NCBI GenBank assembly: GCA_910587835.1
Contig: CAJUNQ010000085.1
Coordinates: 1-17,817 of the forward strand
Reading direction: 5' to 3'
DNA from: an uncultured Oscillospiraceae bacterium
GTDB taxonomy: Bacteria; Bacillota; Clostridia; Oscillospirales; Acutalibacteraceae
Length of the DNA stretch: 17,817 nt
This document shows positions 1-6,735 of the stretch, piece after piece. A model generated the notes under the pieces. That model saw only the letters and a program-made list of their open reading frames with translations, ran no database searches and was not told the DNA's origin. Made by a program: the position numbers and the translations under genes. The first letter of the stretch is position 1. Every line of letters begins with the position of its first letter.

Positions 1-39
1 CCAGCCCGTCTCTTGACCACATCATCCATACTGCTTCTC

Positions 40-64
40 AGAGCGCCGCGAGACGCTCTTTTTT
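40..64 (+). terminator. Rho-independent terminator-like hairpin
   Basis: A 6-bp stem (AGAGCG at 40-45 with CGCTCT at 54-59, 8-base loop) is followed by a T run at 59-64. It would end a plus-strand transcript entering from left of the window. The stem is short, so the call is moderate. The remaining bases up to 184 show no coding sequence. Confidence 0.5.
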
Positions 65-184
65 CCATGCCCTTCACCACTCTTCGTCGATTTCCAATTT
101 TTCTCATTTTGGGGCTTGACTTTTAATAGTTAGTCTCCCATAAAACAACGCTTTATATCGCAAAAGCCACCCCCAACCAAATCC

Positions 185-691
185 CTACGCCCCCCGAATG
201 ACCAGATCAGCGCAAAAGAATCCCCTGTGCGCCGCCGCCCACAGGGGATAAATTCTACTTAAATCAGTACAATTTGCTTCACCAAAACGCTGGTAGTGCA
301 CAATCTCCCGAGCCCGCAAAAATTTAATGGGCTCGGCCACGTCCGGGTCGTCGGCAAAGCGGAGGATATTGTCATAGCTCAGCCGGGCCTTCTGCTCAGC
401 GGCCAGGTCCTCGTTCAGGTCGGCAATCGGGTCGCCGCTGACCGAAAAGGTGGCGGCGGAGAAGGGCGTCCCCGAGGCCGCCTGCGGGTAGACGCCGGTG
501 GTGTGGTCCACAAAATAGTCGGTGAACCCCGCCTCCTCAATCTGCTCCGGCGTCAAATTCCGGGTAAGCTGGTAGACAATCGTGCCCACCATCTCCAAAT
601 GCCCCAGCTCCTCTGTGCCCTCCGAAGCACCGGTAATGTTCCGTTTGCGCTGTTTGGGGACGGGCATGACACGGTGGGGTTTGCAATACAT
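185..691 (-). pseudogene. cotJC: CotJC / manganese-catalase-like spore coat protein, broken fragment
   Basis: The central part matches CotJC, a ferritin-like, manganese-catalase-related spore coat protein: GTEELGHLEM, then a VDHTTGVY stretch, SGDPIADLNEDLAAEQKARL, and REIVHYQRFGEA near the C-terminus. The Glu/His pairs expected to bind Mn are visible in EELGHLE and EIVHYQRF. The usual N-terminal 50 or so residues are missing and replaced by an unrelated basic stretch (residues 1-23). After QRFGEA the frame runs into unrelated sequence and reads straight through a terminator hairpin at 213-249, so the true stop has probably been lost by a frameshift. No cotJA or cotJB lies beside it. Family membership is recognised from conserved blocks; the pseudogene status is inference from both ends being abnormal. 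It points to a spore-forming host. Confidence 0.75.
213..249 (-). terminator. Terminator inside the 3' end of the cotJC fragment
   Basis: A perfect 10-bp stem (ATCCCCTGTG at 220-229 with CACAGGGGAT at 240-249, 10-base GC-rich loop) is followed on the minus strand by TCTTTT (219-214). Its position inside the open frame shows that the frame extends beyond the original gene end. Confidence 0.75.
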
Positions 692-938
692 AGCTTTTCG
701 ATGTTTGAGAGGGTGAGGAAGTATGGCGAGGGGGAAAGCGGTGGAAAGCCTTATTCTATCAGGGTTTCGGAGGTCGAGAGGAGGATAAACATATGTGGTG
801 TGGCGTCGAAAAAGTGTGGGATAGAGGGGTGGAGAGCGTAGGCTGGTGGGTGGACAAGCTGGTAGAAGATTCAGCAGTAAATCAAACCGCTAATAAGTAT
901 AATCTGGTGCGATTTACTGCGCTTTTCTCTGCCTTGAT
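692..938. other. Non-coding stretch without recognised features
   Basis: No convincing gene is seen on either strand between the cotJC fragment and the promoter at 939. An open plus-strand frame crosses 296-841, but it is largely the antisense of the cotJC fragment and has no plausible start or family resemblance. The missing N-terminal part of cotJC is not recognisable here. Confidence 0.5.
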
Positions 939-967
939 TTGACTTTATCTGGATAGGGGAATATAAT
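939..967 (+). promoter_or_regulatory. Sigma-A type promoter for the AbiEi-like gene
   Basis: TTGACT at 939-944 and a perfect TATAAT at 962-967 are separated by 17 bases. Transcription would start near 974, giving a leader of about 50 nt before the ATG at 1024. Confidence 0.85.
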
Positions 968-1023
968 ATAGCCAGCTATTCAGGAATCGGAAATTGCCCA
1001 CGCGGTTCACTACAGAGGTAACA

Positions 1024-1633
1024 ATGCTAACACAAAATGATAAGCGAACCTTTGGCGAGACTTTTTCAAGATATGGGTATGTTATGACGACAGCCCAGCT
1101 AACAGCGGAGAAGTTGCTTTATAGGGATATTCAGCATATGCTCGACGAAGGCTTGATTGAAAGAGTGCGGTGGGGGTACTATCATTGGATAAACGACCAT
1201 GGGGCCAGCGAGGCTATTTTGATTAACAGGTTGTTCCCCGACGCGGTTCTCTACATGGAAACCGCCCTGTTCTATTATGGGTACAGCCGTCGAACTCCAA
1301 CTCAGTGGAATATTGCCATTGATATAAATGTTTCCAGGCAGCGGTTCAAGATAGATTACCCTGCAATCAGAGCATATCGGGTCAAGCCGGAGTTACTTCT
1401 GCTAGGGGAAACAAAAGGGCAAAATTGATTTAGAGGATGTGCGTATCTATGACCGCGACCGTACAATTTGTGATGTGCTGCGGAATATGAACAGGATGGA
1501 CAGGGAGATTTTTCATTCCGCAATTCAGGGCTATGTAAAAGACCAGAAGAAGAATATCCCTAACCTCATTGAGTACGCGAAAGTGTTGCGAGTACAGAAA
1601 AGAATGAAAGATTTGATTGGAGTATGGCTATAA
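1024..1633 (+). pseudogene. AbiEi-family antitoxin-like regulator, frameshifted
   Basis: The product resembles the AbiEi family (type IV toxin-antitoxin antitoxin, COG5340 'viral defense' regulators): an N-terminal winged-helix segment (GYVMTTAQL...LLYRDIQHMLDEGLIERVRWGYYHW), a central part with FPDAVLYMETALFYYGY, and a C-terminal part with VRIYDRDRTICDVLRNMNRMD and IPNLIEYAKVLRVQ. The two parts lie in different frames. The first ends in TGA at 1426-1428 after GETKGQN, and removing one base near 1418-1424 joins it to KIDLEDVRIYD, giving one protein of about 203 aa. The ATG at 1024 is chosen because AGAGG sits 5 bases upstream; a TTG at 994 lacks this. No AbiEii nucleotidyltransferase toxin follows: a terminator and parA come next. 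Family call is firm. Whether the shift is mutation, programmed +1 shift or sequencing error cannot be told. Confidence 0.8.
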
Positions 1634-1684
1634 TAGTATACGCTAACACTTGGCGTTACGCGATAAATGTATTCAAAAATATTT

Positions 1685-1722
1685 AAAAGCCGTTTATTCT
1701 GAAAAGAGTAAGCGGCTTTTTT
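1685..1722 (+). terminator. Rho-independent terminator after the AbiEi-like gene
   Basis: The left arm AAAGCCGTTTA (1686-1696) pairs with TAAGCGGCTTT (1709-1719), with one G-T pair, followed by a T run to 1722. It separates the antitoxin-like gene from parA. Confidence 0.85.
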
Positions 1723-1728
1723 CCTACA

Positions 1729-1756
1729 TAGCCGTCCACTTAATTTTGGGCGGCTA
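1729..1756. repeat. Inverted repeat in the parA leader
   Basis: TAGCCGTCC (1729-1737) and GGGCGGCTA (1748-1756) form a 9-bp inverted repeat with one mismatch/wobble and a 10-base AT-rich loop, just upstream of the parA ribosome binding site. No T run follows, so it is not a terminator. It could be a ParA/ParB operator, a centromere-like site or a leader hairpin; which of these is not decidable here. Confidence 0.45.
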
Positions 1757-1780
1757 ATTTAATGGAAAGGAGGAACCCAT

Positions 1781-2599
1781 ATGGCGAACACAAAAGTAAT
1801 CGCGGTAGCAAACCAGAAAGGCGGCGTCGGAAAGAGTACGAGCGTATTCAACTTGGGCGCTGGGCTGGCTATGGATGGCAAGCGCGTCCTGCTGGTGGAC
1901 GTTGACCCCCAGGGCGACCTAACCAAAATGCTGGGCCAGCGCAGACCCCACGACCTCCCCCTGACCTTGGGCAACGTCATGAACGATATTGTTGCCAATG
2001 TCCCCAGGGAAGGCCACCCGGAAATCATGCACCATGGCGAAGGCTTTGACTTCGTTCCGGCTAACCGTTCCCTAACGGCGGTGGAGATTGGGCTGGTCAA
2101 CGCCTTCAGCCGGGAAACGGTATTGAGGCAGTATCTGGAAGATGTCAAAAGCGAATACGACTATGTATTGCTGGACTGCCGCCCTTCACTGGGTATGCTG
2201 GTAATCAATGCCCTGTCAGCCGCTGACTATGTGCTAATCCCGGTGCAGGCGGACTACCTTGCCGCCGAGGACATGACCGAGCTGATTGGTACGGTACAGA
2301 ACGTCCAGCAGCATATCAACCCCAAGCTCAAAATCGGCGGAGCGTTCCTGACCATGGCTAACGACACCAATTTCCGCAAGGATATCGTGAAATCGGTCAA
2401 GGAGAACTTCGGGAAGTACCTGCCGGTTTTGCAGACCGTTATCCCCTCTACAGTGCGGCTTGCGGAAATCAGCACGGCAGACAAGAGCATTTTCCGGCAC
2501 GAACCCAGGGGCCGCGCCGCTGAGAGTTACCGCAGTCTGGTGAAGGAGGTGATGGAGATTGGCAATAAACAGCGCAGCAAATCTGCTCTCAGTAGATAG
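1781..2599 (+). CDS. parA: ParA/Soj-family partition ATPase
   Basis: A 272-aa ParA-type ATPase that works with ParB to segregate DNA or position a mobile element. The deviant Walker A motif KGGVGKST is at residues 13-20, the Walker A' region VDVDPQGD around 39-46, and a Walker B-like YVLLDCRPSLG in the middle. Length fits short chromosomal/ICE Soj-type ParA without an N-terminal HTH. The ATG at 1781 is preceded by GGAAAGGAGG about 8 bases upstream. The gene overlaps parB by 41 bases, indicating one operon with translational coupling. No promoter is clear in the short leader after the terminator at 1685-1722. The pairing with parB followed by secreted proteins resembles backbones of Firmicute integrative conjugative elements (established pattern), but no conjugation gene is in the window, so that context is inference. 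Confidence 0.93.
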   Translation: MANTKVIAVANQKGGVGKSTSVFNLGAGLAMDGKRVLLVDVDPQGDLTKMLGQRRPHDLPLTLGNVMNDIVANVPREGHPEIMHHGEGFDFVPANRSLTAVEIGLVNAFSRETVLRQYLEDVKSEYDYVLLDCRPSLGMLVINALSAADYVLIPVQADYLAAEDMTELIGTVQNVQQHINPKLKIGGAFLTMANDTNFRKDIVKSVKENFGKYLPVLQTVIPSTVRLAEISTADKSIFRHEPRGRAAESYRSLVKEVMEIGNKQRSKSALSR

Positions 2600-3518
2600 C
2601 CTGTTCACTACGCAGGAGGAGCGCGACGAAGCCCAGCGGGAAACCGTCAGGGATATCCCGCTTAGTGAAATCAGTGATTTCCCCAACCACCCCTTCAAGG
2701 TGCGCATGGACGAGAGCATGGCGGAGATGGCCGACAGCGTGCGGCAGTACGGCGTTCTTGCTCCCGGTTTAGTCCGTCCCAAGCCGGACGGCGGGTATGA
2801 GATGGTGGCTGGGCATAGGCGCAAGAAAGCCAGTGAGTTGGCCGGATTGGAAACCGTCCCCTGCATTGTCCGCGAGTTGACGGACGATGAAGCCACTATT
2901 ATCATGGTGGATTCCAATTTGCAACGGGAACAGATTCTGCCCAGCGAGAAGGCTTTTGCCTATAAAATGAAACTTGACGCCATGAAAAGGCAGGGACAAC
3001 GGACGGATTTAACTTCTCCACCAGTGGTGGAGAAGTTGTCTAGAAAGGCTAATTTAAGCGCCACACAAATTGGAAAAGCTGCCGGTGAAAGCCATGAACA
3101 AGTGCGCCGCTTTATTCGCTTAACCAACCTCACCCCTGACCTGCTGGATTTAGTAGACAACTCCGTGCTGAAAGAAAAGGACAATCCCCAAATGGCGCTC
3201 CGCCCTGCGGTGGAACTCTCCTATCTTACTACGGAGGAACAGACGGCCCTCTTTGAACTTATCGAGATAGAGGACTGCACCCCCTCCCACGCCCAGGCCA
3301 TCAAGATGAAGGATTTCTCCCAGGCCGGCAAGCTCAACGAGGACGTCATGCTGTCCATCATGCAGGAGGAAAAAGGCAATCAGGTGGAGCAGTTCAAAAT
3401 CCCAAAGGAACGTATCAGCAAGTATTTTGCGCCGGGGACGCCCGCGCAGAAAATTGAGGACACTATTATCAAAGCGCTGGAAATGTACCGCAAGCGCCAG
3501 CGAGAAATGGAACGGTAG
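2559..3518 (+). CDS. parB: ParB/Spo0J-family partition protein
   Basis: A 319-aa ParB/RepB/Spo0J-family protein that binds parS-like sites and is the partner of the upstream ParA. The N-terminal ParB/sulfiredoxin-fold nuclease-like domain covers about residues 30-125, with the nucleotide-binding GHRR box at 85-88 (MVAGHRRKKASEL) and DSNLQRE at 118-124. A helix-turn-helix follows at about 165-190 (LSATQIGKAAGESHEQVRRFI). The C-terminal region is rich in charged residues and probably dimerises. The start is a TTG at 2559, chosen because AAGGAGG lies 9 bases upstream inside parA. Such TTG starts recur elsewhere in this window. No clear terminator follows before the next promoter at 3647. Confidence 0.93.
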   Translation: MAINSAANLLSVDSLFTTQEERDEAQRETVRDIPLSEISDFPNHPFKVRMDESMAEMADSVRQYGVLAPGLVRPKPDGGYEMVAGHRRKKASELAGLETVPCIVRELTDDEATIIMVDSNLQREQILPSEKAFAYKMKLDAMKRQGQRTDLTSPPVVEKLSRKANLSATQIGKAAGESHEQVRRFIRLTNLTPDLLDLVDNSVLKEKDNPQMALRPAVELSYLTTEEQTALFELIEIEDCTPSHAQAIKMKDFSQAGKLNEDVMLSIMQEEKGNQVEQFKIPKERISKYFAPGTPAQKIEDTIIKALEMYRKRQREMER

Positions 3519-3646
3519 GCACTCACAAGGGGCACCCATGTCCTAAATTTGTTGGCGTTCCCCTCCCTCCCCCTCTCCACACCTCACCCCCTCAATACCT
3601 GCTGTACCAGCCGAAAAAGAGATGTGTAACGGTCAGATTCGTACCT

Positions 3647-3675
3647 TTGAAATGGAACCTCTTTTTGCTTACAAT
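3647..3675 (+). promoter_or_regulatory. Sigma-A type promoter for the lipoprotein gene
   Basis: TTGAAA (3647-3652) and TACAAT (3670-3675) have a 17-base spacer. The start codon lies 26 bases after the -10 box, with AAGGAGG between, so the leader is very short. Confidence 0.75.
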
Positions 3676-3700
3676 AGAAGCACATAAGGAGGTAATTTCC

Positions 3701-4414
3701 ATGAAGAAAAACATACGATTTTTGGCTGTTGCTCTGTTGATTTTCTCTTTGTCCGGCTGCGCGGATGTGCAAATTCCAGAGGCTTCAGAGGGCGATTCCA
3801 CACAAGTAATGAGCGCTGCAAGTTCGGCGGCTGAACGGCCCGCTGCTTCTTCGGAGAGTAAAAAATCTGGTGTTTCCAGCAAAGCTGCTGCGCCAACTAA
3901 AAGTCCAAAATCCACTCCAAAACCTGCTGAAAAGGACAAAGAAAAGCGTTCTGCTCAGAAAGAAGATTCCCTGGCAGTCCACACCACCGAACCGCCAAAA
4001 CAAGAAATTTCTACACCAAAACCGCAGTCGAAAGTGCAGGCTACCGCTACCCCTGCACCAACGCCGGTGCCAACGCCAATTCCTACCCCTGTCCCCACTC
4101 CAGAGCTGCCCACTCCAACACCAGCGCCGCCAGAGCCAACCCCGGAGCCGGTGGTCGCGGAACCCAGCTTCGATATTGGCTATTGGGTCGGATACGCGCA
4201 AAGCTACGCCGCCAACGTGGGTTTGACCCTGGAAAGCTCGGCGGTAGACTGTTGGGATAATCCTATTCCGGCAGGCGCACACTGCAATAATATCGAGGGA
4301 GATATCCAAAGCAGGCTCAACCGCTACGCCAACGACCCGGACATCACAGACGTGTGGATTTGGTATGAATCGGCTGGCGGTGGCAGCTACAACATTTATA
4401 TCGGCTACGCCTAA
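3701..4414 (+). CDS. Secreted lipoprotein with a Pro/Thr-rich stalk
   Basis: A 237-aa predicted lipoprotein. Residues 1-18 form a signal peptide and a lipobox LSGC is present at about 16-19, so Cys would be lipidated and the protein anchored outside the membrane. Next comes a low-complexity Ser/Ala/Lys-rich segment, then a Thr-Pro repeat stalk of about 35 residues (TPAPTPVPTPIPTP...). The C-terminal ~75 residues (from FDIGYWVGYAQSYAANVGL) form a small globular domain with two Cys, ending in YNIYIGYA. I do not recognise the C-terminal domain. The ATG at 3701 is chosen for AAGGAGG 9 bases upstream and the signal peptide. It has its own promoter and sits between parAB and the adhesin, so a surface role on the same element is plausible. 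Function unknown. Confidence 0.85.
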   Translation: MKKNIRFLAVALLIFSLSGCADVQIPEASEGDSTQVMSAASSAAERPAASSESKKSGVSSKAAAPTKSPKSTPKPAEKDKEKRSAQKEDSLAVHTTEPPKQEISTPKPQSKVQATATPAPTPVPTPIPTPVPTPELPTPTPAPPEPTPEPVVAEPSFDIGYWVGYAQSYAANVGLTLESSAVDCWDNPIPAGAHCNNIEGDIQSRLNRYANDPDITDVWIWYESAGGGSYNIYIGYA

Positions 4415-4434
4415 CAAGTAAAATTATTCATTTG

Positions 4435-4465
4435 GACACACCTACAAAACGGTGTGTCTTTTTTT
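4435..4465 (+). terminator. Terminator-like hairpin directly ahead of the adhesin gene
   Basis: A perfect 8-bp stem (GACACACC at 4435-4442, GGTGTGTC at 4451-4458) is followed by a T run (4457-4465). The adhesin ribosome binding site starts only about 8 bases later, and no promoter fits between. The adhesin must therefore be expressed by read-through, so this is an intrinsic attenuator between the two genes. Confidence 0.8.
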
Positions 4466-4486
4466 GTGTCAAAAAGGAGGCACTCA

Positions 4487-5449
4487 ATGAAAAACAGCAT
4501 TTTCAAAAGAACCCTGGCCCTGTTCATGGCCGTGCTGCTGGCCGTTTCCGGGCTGGCAACCACGGCCTTTGCCGCCGGGGAGCGCTCCGAGATCTATATG
4601 GTCAGTTTCCCCCGCGACGCGGAGGCCAACAAAGCGAATTGGGATCGTGACAACCTGCAATTCATGAACGGCTGGCATATGGACGCCTATGATATGTTCG
4701 CCACCTTCGCGGTCGGTTCCTACGATGGGAAGATTGCCTACTGTATCGAGCCGGGAGTCCCCATCGACAACGGCCACAGCTTCACCGCTAAGGATGAAAC
4801 TTTTTGGGACAATTACCCCTCGGCTTATAATAAGACCATCGACCGAGACACCATCAAGTCGCTGATTGGCCGCATTTTGCAGTACGGCTATAATGGCAGC
4901 ATCGACCCAAACTGGGTTTCGCAAAATGCCGCAGGCGCGGAGAAGCTTGCTCATGTCTATGCAACACAGCTCCTGATTTGGGAAACTATTGTCGGTGAGC
5001 GCGATGAGAACTTCGGCCATGTCAGTACCGGCGGCAAGAACGCCGTTCTGGATTTCGTGAAGCCCGGGCACCCGCTGCGCAGCCGGATCATGGACAAGTA
5101 CAACAGCATGGTAACAAGCGTCCAGAATCACAGCAAGGTGCCGTCCTTCATGGCTAAGAGCAAGGGCAAGGCCGCTACCGTGGAACTGGAATGGGACGGC
5201 ACACAGTACACCGCCACGCTGACTGACACCAACAAGGTGTTGGGCAATTACAATTTTTCCTCTGATTTCGCCGGCCTGAAATTCACCACCAGCGGCAACA
5301 CTCTGACCATCACCAGCCCCACCGCTCCCACAGGCGAGGTGACTATCAAGGCTAGCAAAAAAGATTCCAAACGCATGGGACTGGTCGTGTGGGACGACGG
5401 CTCTTTCGGGCCGAGTGGCGGACAGCAGGACACCGTGACCTACACGCAA
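4487..5449 (+). pseudogene. Cys-Gln thioester-domain surface adhesin, 3' truncated at the prophage junction
   Basis: A secreted protein with a Sec signal peptide (residues 1-30, cleavage near AFA-A) and a thioester domain of the TQXA/TED type. YCIEPG carries Cys86 and YATQLLIWE carries Gln161, the pair expected to form an internal thioester that binds host surfaces covalently. A beta-rich segment follows (about 225-320) with SPTAPTGEVTIKASKKD, as in SpaA/Cna-B-type pilin adhesins. The authentic sequence stops at about TVTYTQ (residue 321). The frame then runs 18 codons into antisense phage DNA (to 5506), so the expected C-terminal repeats and LPXTG or membrane anchor are lost. The ATG at 4487 has AAAGGAGG 6 bases upstream. 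Family call is firm; truncation by the phage-derived DNA is inferred from the reciprocal truncation of the portal gene. Confidence 0.85.
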
Positions 5450-5456
5450 TCTCTGC
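5447..5456. other. Junction between adhesin gene and prophage DNA
   Basis: Plus-strand adhesin coding sequence is sensible up to CAA at 5447-5449. Minus-strand portal sequence is sensible from the right down to the codons for KKAEI at about 5452. Neither continues beyond. No phage-end inverted repeat or obvious target duplication is seen, so this looks like a deletion or rearrangement joint (or an assembly chimera) rather than a clean transposition end. Confidence 0.65.
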
Positions 5457-6734
5457 TTTCTTCTCCTCCTCCAGCTTCTGCAGCTCATCCTGCACATTTT
5501 CAATAATGGGCAGGGTCTGCAGCCGGGTTTCCCTGCTGACCTCCCCGGACAGGGTGGTAACGATCTGGGCGCTCTCTAAGAGGTTCTGAGGCTTATTGCG
5601 CCTGAACTGCATATCTATGTCCCGGTAGTCGTAGTGGCCGCCCAGCAGGTTCAGCATGGTGGTGATAAGCTCTATGCGCCGCTGCAGGCCCCGCTTGAAT
5701 TTGCGCTCCTTGATGGCGCATATCTGCTCAAGCCCCCACAGCTTATACCCCAGGGCCACCCCCGAAAGGTTTCCGCTGAAGTTTTCATCATTCAGATTTG
5801 GGACGCTGGAAAACAAGTGCATATCCTCCCGCAGGCGCTTCTTGTAATTTTCCAGGGAGGTGTCCGCCACTTCCTTTATGAGCCAATCGATGTCCCCGCC
5901 ATCCTCCAGGAGAATAGCCCCCGCCTCCTTCATGTCCCGGATATCCTGGGGCTTTACGTCTCCTATTTTCATCACCTTGAGGATGGCCTCATCGTTGTAC
6001 TGGAAAAAATTGGCGGTATTGCTCTCCACCCGGTTGTAGGCGTCCACCAAAGTGAGGATACCCTCAAAATCCCCCAGCCGTTCCTCGTTGTTGACATATT
6101 CAATAAACGGCACATCCTGCCAGTAGTGTTCCGCAACGTCTGTAAGCTCCAGGGGGCCGCCGTGCAGGCTTACAAAGTACCAGCACTCGGTAGAGGTCCA
6201 GAATTCCGCTTTTTTGACAGGATTGCCCTCCCGGTCCCTGGAATGGATGAACCGCAGGGCCGCCATAGGCTCCTTGCGGCCCGTTTCATAGATCAGGATG
6301 CAGTGGTCCGGGTCCACCTTGACAAAGCGGATCATGGCGTCCTCATCCATGTACAGCATTTCAAAGCAGCTGCCGCATATGCTGCAGGCCTTGGCCAGCT
6401 CGGCGTTTTCGTCCTGTTCATCGTTATAGTCGAAAATGTCCTGCAGGGCCTGGAGAAAAGCATCGTTCTGGCTGGAATAGGTCACGGGCTTGCCGATAAA
6501 GTACCCCGTGGCCGTATTGGTGACGTACTTGGGCATATCGTGCACAAGCCTGTTGTTTGGGGCGGCGGGATCCTTTTTGACATAGTGCAGGATATCGTGC
6601 TCCCCTTTATAGTAGTTCTCAAGCTGCTTATACTTGACATTGGCCTCGTTTTCCTCTATGATTTTCTTGATGTCCCGCTCAGTGAGCCCCTCCAGGGCCG
6701 AGCGCTCCATGTACAGAACAGGCAAAGAAACCAC
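5450..6734 (-). pseudogene. SPP1 gp6-like phage portal protein, 3' truncated
   Basis: About 428 residues of a portal protein of the SPP1 gp6-like family, which forms the dodecameric channel through which DNA enters the capsid. Recognisable parts are the N-terminal YYKGEHDILHY and the segment NRLVHDMPKYVTNTATGYFIGKPV, the central DVPFIEYVNNEERLGDFE, and the C-terminal segment DENFSGNLSGVALGYKLWGLE with KERKFKRGLQRRIELI. The protein ends at ELQKLEEEKKAEI; the remaining frame down to 5352 is antisense adhesin sequence. The GTG at 6734 follows the terL stop by one base, so the two are coupled. An ATG at 6710 is the alternative start but lacks a ribosome binding site. True Mu uses a different portal (gp29/DUF935 type), so this packaging module is mosaic. 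Confidence 0.87.
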
Positions 6735-6735
6735 C

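Noticed and set aside
1634..1780. Missed small toxin gene after the AbiEi-like gene
   Set aside because: The gap is only 147 bases and is filled by a terminator, an inverted repeat and the parA ribosome binding site.
3785..5503. Two long minus-strand frames opposite the lipoprotein and adhesin
   Set aside because: The plus-strand genes have promoter, ribosome binding sites and signal peptides. The opposing frames are Arg/Trp/Cys-rich and unlike proteins.
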